This document shows positions 6,641 to 12,745 of a DNA stretch of 12,745 nt, one piece after another. Both the position numbers and the translations under genes were made by a program. How positions within the stretch are numbered: position 1 is the stretch's first letter; each line of letters opens with the position of its first letter. The notes below the pieces were generated by a model. It made no database searches and was not told the DNA's origin. It was given only the letters and a program-made list of their open reading frames with translations. Location of the stretch: NCBI GenBank assembly GCA_040235505.1, contig JBECKW010000225.1:1-12745 (forward strand). The letters are read 5' to 3'. Source of the stretch: JBECKW01 sp040235505 (lineage in GTDB: Bacteria; Desulfobacterota; Desulfobacteria; Desulfobacterales; JAFDDL01).

Positions 6641-9600
6641 GGCATTTTCTGTAATTTCTTCTGAAACCGAATGATCCGCAAGAATGCCGGGAGCCCCACC
6701 AGTACGAGGGGATACTGGAGGATCAGGCCGAAGATGATGGCAATGGCAAGGGGTTGCTGCATGCCCGACCCATGACCGATGCCGAGCGCAAGCGGCAGGA
6801 GTGCGAGAATGGTTGTCAGTGTGGTCATGGCCAGGGGCCGCATCCGGTTCTTCCCCGCGGTGATGAACATGGCTGCGGAATCCTTCTGATCCGGCACGTT
6901 GTAGTATTCCGAAGCGTAGAAGATCTGCACCTCCGTTACGATGCCGAGGATCATGGTCATTCCCATTATCGAGGTGATGTTCAGCTCCGTCCCGGTAATC
7001 CAGAGCCCGATAAATACGGCCGAGACCGAAATCAACGTGATCAGGAGAATGGAGAAGGCTATGCGGAAGTTCTCGAAGAGAAAGAGCAGGAGAAGAAAAA
7101 CCAGAAGCGCCGCTGCCAGAAAGACGATCATGAGACCCTTGAAGGCCACCTGCTGCTGCTCATAGAGGCCGCCGAGGCTCCAATACACATTCTTCGGAAT
7201 CAGTCCGGGTTGATTCAGGACGGCTTTCACCCGGCGGATGGCGGAGCCCATGTCGCTGCCGCTGATCCGGCCGGTGACGGGAATCATGCGTTTCAGATCG
7301 TCGCGATTGATTTGCGGTTGGCCGCTGACGGCGGTGATGGTGGCGATCCTGCCGATGGGAAAGAGGTGACCGTCCGGTGCTCGAAGCTTCAGGTGCTCGA
7401 TGTTCCAGATCGTTTCCCGGAACGTCTTCGGGACCCAAACCCTCACTCCGACCATTTTGGGCCCCTGCTGGACCCGGGTGGTGACGGTGCCGCTCAGAAT
7501 TTCCTGAAGGTTCTGGGTGACCGACTCCGGGTCCACCCCCTCCAGGGAGGCCTTGACACGGTTGATTTTGATATTGAGGGCATCGCCCGCGTAAACGACG
7601 CCGTCGTCGACATCCACCACCCCCGGCACTTTCTCGATGGCTGCGGCCACCTTGGGCCCCAGTTGGGTGAGCAGCGCGCCGTCGTCCGAATAGATCTTGA
7701 TTTCGATCGGCTGCGGTACCGCGGTGAGATCCCCGATCAGATCTTCCATGAGCTGCGCCATCTCGATGTGAATGCCGGGGACTGTCTTTTTAACTTTCGC
7801 TCGCACCTCATCCATGATCGTCTCGATGTCGGCGCGGGGAAAGGGCTTCAGGCGCACGAAGAAATCCCCCTGGTTTGCCTCGGTGACCATGCCGCCCAGT
7901 TGAAGTCCGGTTCGCCTGGAATAGGTTCGGACGGCCGGATTGGCCCGCAGGATGGCCTCAATCTGGTTCAGCACGCGGTTCGTTTCCGAAAGGGAGGTGC
8001 CCCCAGGCGTATAGTAATCGAGAATGAAGCCGCCTTCGTCCATGCTGGGCATGAATCCGGTGCCGACGTTCTTGTATCCCAGCCAGCCGAACAGGACAAC
8101 GGGAACGATGATCAGGAGAACCAGCCATGGGCGGTTGAGCAGGGGATGCATGAGCCGTTCGTATCCCCGGTGCATGCGCCGGGTAATCGCCCCTCCTTCC
8201 TCTTTTTCGGCATCTTTTGCGGTCAGGATATGGTCCGCAAGGAGGGGTTCCGCCAGCCACGCCACGAAAAAGGAGATGAAAAGGGCGGCGGCCATGGTGA
8301 GGGAGAGGGATTTGAAGAAAGCCCCTGTCACGCCGGAAAGAAACGCCAGGGGCAGAAAGATGATCACCGTCGAGGCCGAGGAGCCCATGAGCGGCCTTGA
8401 AAATTCCCGCGCCGCGCGCATCACCTGAAGATGATGATCGCCTTTGGCGCCGCGCAATCTGCGCATGATATGCTCCACCATGACGATGGTATCGTCGATG
8501 ATGAGTCCCACCGCCGCCGCCATGCCGCCAAGGGTCATGATATTGAAACTCATGCCCAGCACGTAGAGCAGCAGGATGGTGGTCGCGAGGACGCTCGGGA
8601 CCGAAATGATGGCGATCAGGGTGATTTTGGCGCTGCGCAGAAAAATAAGCAGGATCAGGGCCGCCAGCACGACACCGATCAGAATGGCGTCCCGCACGCT
8701 CCCCGCCGACGAGAGGATCAGTTCGCTCTGGTCGTACCAGTTGGTAATTTTTATACCCGCGGGCAGATGGCTGCGGTACTGGGCGAGCTTGGCCTTGAGC
8801 TGCCTGTCGATTTGAACGGTATTGCCCCCGGGCTGCTGGTAGATCTGGACGATCACGGCCTGGTGGCCGTCGGAGGTGACCCTGGTCCAGTTGGGTGCCG
8901 TCGATCGGCTGACGGTGGCGACATCTTCGACCTGGACCACGCCGTCCTTGCCGGAGCGGATGGCCGTATTGCCGATGCCGGTAAGATTCGCGAAGCGGGT
9001 GTCGGACACCACCAGATAGAGCTTGTAATGATCTTCGACACGTCCCACGGCGGTAATGACATTGGCGGCGGAAAGCGCATTGGCCACGTCGCCGAGCGAC
9101 AGGCCAAAGGAGGCGAGCTTCGCCGGGTCCACCATCACCGAGTATTCTTCCGTTTCGCCGCCTTCGACACCGACCTTGGCGACCCCTTTGACGGTGGACA
9201 GAAGCGGCCTGAGCTGGTAGAGGGCGATGTCCCGGAGCTCGGTGAGCGATTGCTTGTCCGAGGTCAGGTTATAGGCCAGCACGGGGAATACGGTCGGATC
9301 CATGCGCCGGACTTCGAAGGTCGTTCCCTTGGGCAGCGTCGAGAGGGTTTGGTTGATGGCCGATTCCACCAGGAGCATCTTGGAGACCATATCTTCGTTC
9401 CAATCGAAGCGAATGTCAATATCGGCGCTGCCCCGGGAGGTAGTGGAGCGGACGTTCACAACCCCGGGGACGGCCCGGATTGCCTGCTCCACCGGGTAGG
9501 TGACCTCGAGGCCCATTTGGTCCGCCGGACGGTCTCCGGCATCGAGGCTTACTGCGATCCGGGGAAAGCTGATCTGGGGAAAGAGCGCCACCGGAAGCTT

Positions 9601-9690
9601 CAGCGCGCTCAGCAGACCGCCGACAATGAGTATGCCCAGCAGAAAAAGGATCGAGCGCCGATGTGCCTGCATCCAACCGGTGACACTCAT
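6628..9690 (-). CDS. RND efflux permease, hydrophobe/amphiphile type
   Basis: A 1020-residue inner-membrane proton-driven pump of the AcrB/MdtBC superfamily, the trimeric engine of a tripartite system. An N-terminal membrane segment (about 13-32) precedes the first large periplasmic porter domain, which contains the family-typical FPQISFPRIAVS. The proton-relay pair D399/D400 in GLIIDDTIVMVEH matches the Asp-Asp of drug-type pumps and not the DG-E pattern of CzcA-type metal pumps. A second periplasmic domain and a C-terminal membrane bundle follow. In the segment equivalent to AcrB TM10 the sequence is LGIVTEVQIFYASEYY, with E920 where AcrB has Lys940, so the proton relay probably differs. 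Its start ATG overlaps the adaptor stop (ATGA), with GGAGG seven bases upstream. Substrates are unknown; organic or envelope-active compounds are more likely than metals. Confidence 0.95.
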   Translation of the reverse strand: MSVTGWMQAHRRSILFLLGILIVGGLLSALKLPVALFPQISFPRIAVSLDAGDRPADQMGLEVTYPVEQAIRAVPGVVNVRSTTSRGSADIDIRFDWNEDMVSKMLLVESAINQTLSTLPKGTTFEVRRMDPTVFPVLAYNLTSDKQSLTELRDIALYQLRPLLSTVKGVAKVGVEGGETEEYSVMVDPAKLASFGLSLGDVANALSAANVITAVGRVEDHYKLYLVVSDTRFANLTGIGNTAIRSGKDGVVQVEDVATVSRSTAPNWTRVTSDGHQAVIVQIYQQPGGNTVQIDRQLKAKLAQYRSHLPAGIKITNWYDQSELILSSAGSVRDAILIGVVLAALILLIFLRSAKITLIAIISVPSVLATTILLLYVLGMSFNIMTLGGMAAAVGLIIDDTIVMVEHIMRRLRGAKGDHHLQVMRAAREFSRPLMGSSASTVIIFLPLAFLSGVTGAFFKSLSLTMAAALFISFFVAWLAEPLLADHILTAKDAEKEEGGAITRRMHRGYERLMHPLLNRPWLVLLIIVPVVLFGWLGYKNVGTGFMPSMDEGGFILDYYTPGGTSLSETNRVLNQIEAILRANPAVRTYSRRTGLQLGGMVTEANQGDFFVRLKPFPRADIETIMDEVRAKVKKTVPGIHIEMAQLMEDLIGDLTAVPQPIEIKIYSDDGALLTQLGPKVAAAIEKVPGVVDVDDGVVYAGDALNIKINRVKASLEGVDPESVTQNLQEILSGTVTTRVQQGPKMVGVRVWVPKTFRETIWNIEHLKLRAPDGHLFPIGRIATITAVSGQPQINRDDLKRMIPVTGRISGSDMGSAIRRVKAVLNQPGLIPKNVYWSLGGLYEQQQVAFKGLMIVFLAAALLVFLLLLFLFENFRIAFSILLITLISVSAVFIGLWITGTELNITSIMGMTMILGIVTEVQIFYASEYYNVPDQKDSAAMFITAGKNRMRPLAMTTLTTILALLPLALGIGHGSGMQQPLAIAIIFGLILQYPLVLVGLPAFLRIIRFQKKLQKMPCES

Positions 9691-10781
9691 TGGAGGGCCT
9701 CCACAGCGATCGCCATGCCGTCGGTCAGTTCATAATTTCCCGAGACGACAACGTCTTCGCCCACCCTGAGATCCGGGCCGGTCACCTGATACGACTCGGC
9801 GGTCTCGATGCCGATCGTGACGTCGTGCCGGGCCGCGTGGCCTTTCTCCACCGTATAGAGGAGATGACGGTTCCCTTCGGAAAGGACCGCCGACCTTGGA
9901 ACGATGAATCCCTCCGTTGTCGCCGTGATGATTTTCCCCTCCACCGATTCTCCCAGGAGAAACCCCGAAGGAGACGGGAGGGTGACGAAGACGTCGATCA
10001 GGCGGGTATTCGGATTCACGGCATAGGAGATTTTTCGGACCTTCCCGGTTGCCAGCGGCGAGCCCGGAACGCTGACCCGGGCCAGCGACACCGCCTGACC
10101 GAGATGGACCTGATCGATGTCTTCGGGTTCGACCCCGAGAAGGATTTCAACCCGGTTTTGCGCCACGATATCGATCATCGGGTTTCCCGCCGGAACGATG
10201 GATCCTTCCTGAACATAAATCTTTTTGATCAGGCCGCCGACTTCGGCGGATATTTTACGTGCGCCGTCGATTCCCCGGCTCTTCAGGCTGGCAAGGCGCA
10301 GTCGTGCCTCGTCGAGCGTTTGCTTCGCCTGAAGCAACTGCTCGTTGGTGGCAAGCTTCAGTTTGTATTTGCGCTGCATCTGCAGATAGCCTTCCCGGGC
10401 GAGATCCGCGGCGTTTTCCGCCTGCTCGAGCTCGAGCTTCGTATCGGGACTGGGCACAATATTGAGCAGGAGGTCTCCCCTGGCCACCTTCTGCCCTTCG
10501 TTGACCATGACACCGAGCATTCGGCTTTCGAAGGGGAGCGAAATGGTCCGCAGGGCGCCCGGGGCTGCGATCACCTGACCGTAACAGGTGATGTGCCCGG
10601 ATATCGTACCTCTTTTCAAGGCAATGGTCTTGACGCTCGCTGTCGGTCCGGTTGCCGTCTCTTTCGCCGAATTCGAAGCGGTGGCGGCATGCCCCCCGGC
10701 AATTGAAAAACCATGATAACCGGCCGGAAGGACCAGGCTGACGGCAAGACCCATCAAAATAGATAGTACCCACTGTTTCAA
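9687..10781 (-). CDS. Periplasmic membrane fusion protein (RND adaptor)
   Basis: The periplasmic adaptor linking the RND permease to the TolC-like channel, about 364 residues. I place the start at TTG 10781: AGGGAG lies eight bases upstream, and the codon overlaps the channel gene's stop as TTGA, giving MKQWVLSILMGLAVSLV as an N-terminal signal or anchor segment. Upstream ATGs at 10811 and 10859 have poor ribosome sites, would overlap the channel gene more, and would put up to 26 charged or polar residues before the signal. Order of parts: lipoyl half one (about 76-112, FESRMLGVMVNEGQKVARGD), a fairly short alpha-hairpin (about 113-172), lipoyl half two (about 177-207, EVGGLIKKIYVQEGSIV), beta-barrel, and membrane-proximal domain. 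There is no lipobox Cys, so it is not a lipoprotein. It is co-translated with the pump (ATGA). Confidence 0.92.
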   Translation of the reverse strand: MKQWVLSILMGLAVSLVLPAGYHGFSIAGGHAATASNSAKETATGPTASVKTIALKRGTISGHITCYGQVIAAPGALRTISLPFESRMLGVMVNEGQKVARGDLLLNIVPSPDTKLELEQAENAADLAREGYLQMQRKYKLKLATNEQLLQAKQTLDEARLRLASLKSRGIDGARKISAEVGGLIKKIYVQEGSIVPAGNPMIDIVAQNRVEILLGVEPEDIDQVHLGQAVSLARVSVPGSPLATGKVRKISYAVNPNTRLIDVFVTLPSPSGFLLGESVEGKIITATTEGFIVPRSAVLSEGNRHLLYTVEKGHAARHDVTIGIETAESYQVTGPDLRVGEDVVVSGNYELTDGMAIAVEALQ

Positions 10782-12148
10782 TGAAGCGTCTCCCTGTTTT
10801 GAGGTTGCCATAAATATTCGCCGGACGCGATTTCCAGTGCAATGAACCGGTCCACCCATTGGTGCTGCAGATCCAAGAGGGAAAGGTGGGTCGCGATGAG
10901 ATCATCGCGGGCGTTATAATAGGTGAGGACATCCGCGTTTCCCTGAAGCATGGCGTCATGGTAGGTTTCAACCAGCTTGGTCTGGGTCGGCAGATAGGCG
11001 TCGGTCGCCTTGATTTGCCGGGAAATCGATTCCATGTCAGCGCGCAAGGTCGCGATATTGGATCGCGCATCGTGATACCGGGCCGAATACTCGTCGAAGA
11101 GTTGCGTCCGGGTCGCCCGCTCCACGGCGATCTGCCCCTGGTTCCGGTCGAAGAACGGCAGACCGATGGTGAGGGAGAACCCTCGGGTCCCCACATTGCT
11201 GGTGTCACCTGACTGGGAACCGCCGATGGAGATTTTCGGAAATTGCCCAATGACCGCGGCTCTGACGTGCTCTTCCTGGCTTTGATAGCCGATTCTAAGC
11301 GCCATGAGGTCGAGCCGGCGATCCGCCAGGCCGTTCAGGAGATTTTTTACCGCTGGAATTTCGGTCATTTGGGGGAGATCGATGGTTTTCCGGAGGCGAA
11401 TGGACCGGTCTGCTTCGAACCCGATGGCGGCGAGGAGTGCGAGGCGTTCTTGTTCCAGGCTTTGCTCGATACCGAGCACGGACAGGTGGACTTTCTGAAG
11501 GGAAGCCTGGGCCGCGGAAAGATCCACGATACTGACATCACCGGCTTCCACCGCCTGCTTGACGGCATCACGATTCTCCGTCAGCCATTTTTCCTCTTCC
11601 TTCGCCACATCCAGTTGTTTTTTGAACAGATACAGATTGTAGGCATGCAGTTTCGCCGCTTCCGCCACCTGCCATTCCCGCCAGGCCACGTCCAGGGATA
11701 CCGAAGATGCATGCAGCCGGGCCGCCTGGGTCTCCGCTCCCCTCGTGAAGAGCGATGCGATATCATAATCCAGACCGAGGCCGTAAGCGGTCACCGTATC
11801 CTGGGTCGATCCGGCGACCGGGAAATCTATGCTGGCGGAAAACTGGGGGTTGGGGAGGATCCCGGCCTGATACAGTTCCGCCGCCGAAACCCCTCTTTTG
11901 TCCCGCTCCGCCTTCAGGGTCGGGTTGACGAGGACGGCAAGGACGGCGGCCTCGTCGGGGGAAAGCCCCTTTGTCGCGTCCATCTTAACCGGTTTCAGGA
12001 TGGGGTGCCGGATATGTCGGGCCTCGACGGTGAGGGCGGCCATATCCGGGGCGGCCGCCGCGGGGGTCAGCGGTTTTTCATGGTAGGCGGTGCAGCCCGA
12101 TACGGCGATGAACAGCCAGATGAGAGCAATTGAAAACCGTTTGGTCAT
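10778..12148 (-). CDS. TolC/CusC-type outer-membrane efflux lipoprotein
   Basis: About 456 residues, first gene of the efflux operon. Start ATG 12148 gives MTKRFSIALIWLFIAVSGC, a lipoprotein signal with the lipid-anchored Cys at position 19. A further-upstream frame to 12238 would bury the signal behind 30 unlikely residues. The mature protein has the two repeated outer-membrane efflux halves rich in long helices: a first half with AAELYQAGILPNPQFSASIDFP, and a second with SIGGSQSG and GFSLTIGLPFFDRNQG, the usual beta-strand/helix transition of this family. It should form the trimeric exit duct for the pump. The ribosome site is poor; a GC-rich hairpin lies 19 bases upstream of the ATG. Transcription probably begins in the region to the right, where a CTTCA direct repeat is found. 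Confidence 0.92.
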   Translation of the reverse strand: MTKRFSIALIWLFIAVSGCTAYHEKPLTPAAAAPDMAALTVEARHIRHPILKPVKMDATKGLSPDEAAVLAVLVNPTLKAERDKRGVSAAELYQAGILPNPQFSASIDFPVAGSTQDTVTAYGLGLDYDIASLFTRGAETQAARLHASSVSLDVAWREWQVAEAAKLHAYNLYLFKKQLDVAKEEEKWLTENRDAVKQAVEAGDVSIVDLSAAQASLQKVHLSVLGIEQSLEQERLALLAAIGFEADRSIRLRKTIDLPQMTEIPAVKNLLNGLADRRLDLMALRIGYQSQEEHVRAAVIGQFPKISIGGSQSGDTSNVGTRGFSLTIGLPFFDRNQGQIAVERATRTQLFDEYSARYHDARSNIATLRADMESISRQIKATDAYLPTQTKLVETYHDAMLQGNADVLTYYNARDDLIATHLSLLDLQHQWVDRFIALEIASGEYLWQPQNRETLH

Positions 12149-12167
12149 GGGTCCGTTTTCCGAATTA

Positions 12168-12181
12168 CCCCCTTGCGGGGG
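12168..12181 (-). promoter_or_regulatory. GNRA-loop hairpin in the efflux operon leader
   Basis: On the transcribed (minus) strand this reads CCCCCGCAAGGGGG: a five-pair all-GC stem closed by a GCAA tetraloop, a very stable RNA hairpin. It ends 19 bases before the channel gene's ATG and follows TATAAG (12190-12185), a possible -10 box, so the mRNA could begin with this hairpin. There is no T-run, so it is not an intrinsic terminator. An effect on mRNA stability or translation is inference. Confidence 0.5.
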
Positions 12182-12272
12182 CATCTTATAAGTGATAACC
12201 TGTCGGAACCGTTTTGGATAAAATCGGATTCCGAGCATAAACCGTGCTTCAATGTGTTTACGGTATCAGCGT

Positions 12273-12292
12273 CACATGAAGAAAGCATGAAG
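12273..12292 (-). promoter_or_regulatory. CTTCA direct repeat upstream of the efflux operon (copy B)
   Basis: Read towards the pump operon this is CTTCATGCTTTCTTCATGTG: CTTCATG repeated exactly with an 11-bp period. It lies about 125 bp upstream of the channel ATG, a plausible activator position. It agrees with copy C at 14 consecutive-register positions around CTTCATG-N-TTTCTTCA and with copy A in the core. It is a candidate binding site for the OmpR-type regulator encoded at 2078-2761. Repeat certain, function inferred. Confidence 0.55.
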
Positions 12293-12312
12293 AGAAAAAC
12301 GGGGGCCTCCAC

Positions 12313-12512
12313 ATGGAAAATACCCCTTATGCGCGGAAGAGATTCAGGGCGAGGCCATCAAATGCAAGCACTGCAGCGAATTTCTGGATGACTCGTTGCG
12401 GCCGAACCGGTCCGGGCCGGGTTGGTATCCCGCCCTGAAGACTATCTCTGAGACTCGATCGACCACTACATTCAATCAGACCATAAAGACTTTTTCCTGT
12501 CCTTTGATATAG
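12313..12512 (+). pseudogene. Frameshifted zinc-ribbon protein remnant
   Basis: From ATG 12313 the frame reads MENTPY; after a one-base loss at 12330 the next frame continues CAEEIQGEAIKCKHCSEFLDDSLRP. This matches the widespread N-terminal zinc ribbon of the pattern CPYCAEEI...AIKCKHCGEFL, found on small membrane-associated proteins. One of the four zinc-binding Cys is changed (ACC, Thr, where TGC is expected) and the frame is broken, so it cannot work as written. The frame runs on to TAG at 12510-12512, but the residues after about 12430 contain no membrane segment and look unrelated, so the rest of the gene is lost or diverged. No alternative start exists in the second frame because a TGA lies at 12288-12290. 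Confidence 0.65.
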
Positions 12513-12592
12513 AAAAGAATTGTCGAACTTCATAACGGAAGTAGTTCGATGAGGGGATTGTTGTTTACTATTTCTAAACCGTGAACATGCAG

Positions 12593-12618
12593 GCATATAT
12601 GGACCACACAATATATGC
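12593..12618. repeat. Inverted repeat GCATATAT/ATATATGC
   Basis: A perfect 8-bp inverted repeat with a 10-nt spacer (arms 12593-12600 and 12611-12618). Arm length and spacing would suit a dimeric DNA-binding protein or a weak hairpin; there is no T-run. Its AT-rich alternating sequence makes chance occurrence possible. Confidence 0.5.
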
Positions 12619-12671
12619 GGCCCGAAAGAATAAACTGTTTGGATGGGTTCATCCTTTCCGAACGAGCTTTT

Positions 12672-12691
12672 CTTCATGATTTCTTCACCTG
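12672..12691 (+). promoter_or_regulatory. CTTCA direct repeat at the right edge (copy C)
   Basis: Reads CTTCATGATTTCTTCACCTG on the plus strand, with half-sites at 12672 and 12683, 11 bp apart. It shares TTTCTTCACCTG with copy A and CTTCATG-N-TTTCTTCA with copy B. If the motif points towards its target as copy B does, the target is a rightward gene outside the window. Confidence 0.5.
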
Positions 12692-12709
12692 CGGCATGTT
12701 ATTGCCGCA
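12690..12709 (+). repeat. Inverted repeat TGCGGCA/TGCCGCA
   Basis: A perfect 7-bp stem with a 6-nt loop (arms 12690-12696 and 12703-12709), overlapping the last bases of the CTTCA direct repeat. On the plus strand it is followed by A residues and on the minus strand the T-run precedes it, so it is not an ordinary terminator. It may be an operator or a leader hairpin. Confidence 0.5.
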
Positions 12710-12745
12710 AAAACTTGGCATATTTCTACCAAACGAATGTTAAGG

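Larger units (their letters stand above)
12149..12312. other. Efflux operon leader and promoter region
   Basis: Non-coding DNA upstream of the channel gene. In the direction of transcription it holds the CTTCA direct repeat (12292-12273), a stretch of about 80 bp without a clear -35/-10 pair, a TATAAG box (12190-12185) lacking a recognisable -35, and the GC hairpin. A poor -35 is what one expects of an activator-dependent promoter, but I cannot place the transcription start with confidence. Confidence 0.4.
12513..12745. other. Gene-free right edge with regulatory-looking repeats
   Basis: No credible gene in the last 230 bp. It holds an AT-rich inverted repeat (12593-12618), a CTTCA direct repeat (12672-12691) and a GC hairpin (12690-12709). 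Together they suggest the upstream region of a rightward gene that starts beyond the window. A 116-codon frame on the minus strand (12677-12327) is mostly antisense to the zinc-ribbon remnant and shows no protein family. Confidence 0.5.

Noticed and set aside
6754..8400. Long plus-strand open frame (548 codons) opposite the RND permease
   Set aside because: It lies entirely antisense to a permease with clear motifs. Its translation is rich in charged residues, His, Gly and Asp with no domain, typical of the complement of GC-biased codons.
6628..9690. CzcA/CusA-type heavy-metal permease
   Set aside because: TM4 has the Asp-Asp pair of drug-type pumps and lacks the metal-type DG...E arrangement.
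8431..9735. Plus-strand open frame (434 codons) opposite the N-terminal half of the permease
   Set aside because: Same shadow effect; no family features and no ribosome site that would favour it over the pump gene.
9690..10706. Plus-strand open frame (338 codons) opposite the membrane fusion protein
   Set aside because: Antisense to a well-supported adaptor; composition without recognisable structure.
11243..12133. Plus-strand open frame (296 codons) opposite the outer-membrane channel
   Set aside because: Antisense to a TolC-like gene with a lipoprotein signal and family motifs.
12327..12677. 116-codon minus-strand frame at the right edge
   Set aside because: Much of it is the complement of the zinc-ribbon remnant; no domain, signal or plausible ribosome site.
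12672..12745. Sigma-54 promoter around CTTGGCATATTT
   Set aside because: The TGGC element has no GC element at the required spacing.

Overview
The window reads as part of a Gram-negative genome. It encodes a complete tripartite efflux pump with an outer-membrane channel, two polytopic glycosyltransferases of the ArnT/PMT type (which act on lipid A or other envelope glycans), and an OmpR-type two-component system. The tandem GTCCA nonamers and GGCTATG heptamers at the left edge, and the moderately GC-rich coding style, would fit a Desulfobacterota genome. That taxonomic guess is an inference.

Layout, left to right. Positions 1-374 hold an unassigned coding-like fragment at the edge and two different short tandem repeats. 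A rightward operon follows: glycosyltransferase 1 (375-2081), response regulator (2078-2761) and sensor kinase (2758-4203), with each junction a 4-base stop/start overlap. A 126-bp convergent gap follows. A leftward operon occupies 12148 to 4330, in transcription order: TolC-like outer-membrane lipoprotein (12148-10778), membrane fusion protein (10781-9687), RND permease (9690-6628), the scar of a second response regulator/kinase pair (6640-6089), and glycosyltransferase 2 (6078-4330). Positions 12149-12745 have no intact gene. They hold the pump's leader and regulatory region, a broken zinc-ribbon reading frame, inverted repeats and regulatory-looking direct repeats.

How it fits together. 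The leftward operon looks like an ancestral six-gene unit (channel, adaptor, pump, regulator, kinase, ArnT-like transferase) whose own two-component system has collapsed. Its first 20 regulator codons are joined directly to the kinase H-box region, a further block of about 52 kinase residues is missing, and there is a one-base frameshift near the C-terminus. An intact, related regulator/kinase pair sits in the facing operon beside the other ArnT-like gene. A 20-bp element made of two CTTCA half-sites 11 bp apart occurs three times outside genes: upstream of the pump operon, at the right edge, and in the convergent gap. This spacing is that of OmpR/PhoB/PmrA-type operators, so the surviving regulator may now control both envelope modification and efflux. 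That regulatory model is inference; the gene remnants, overlaps and repeats are read directly from the sequence.
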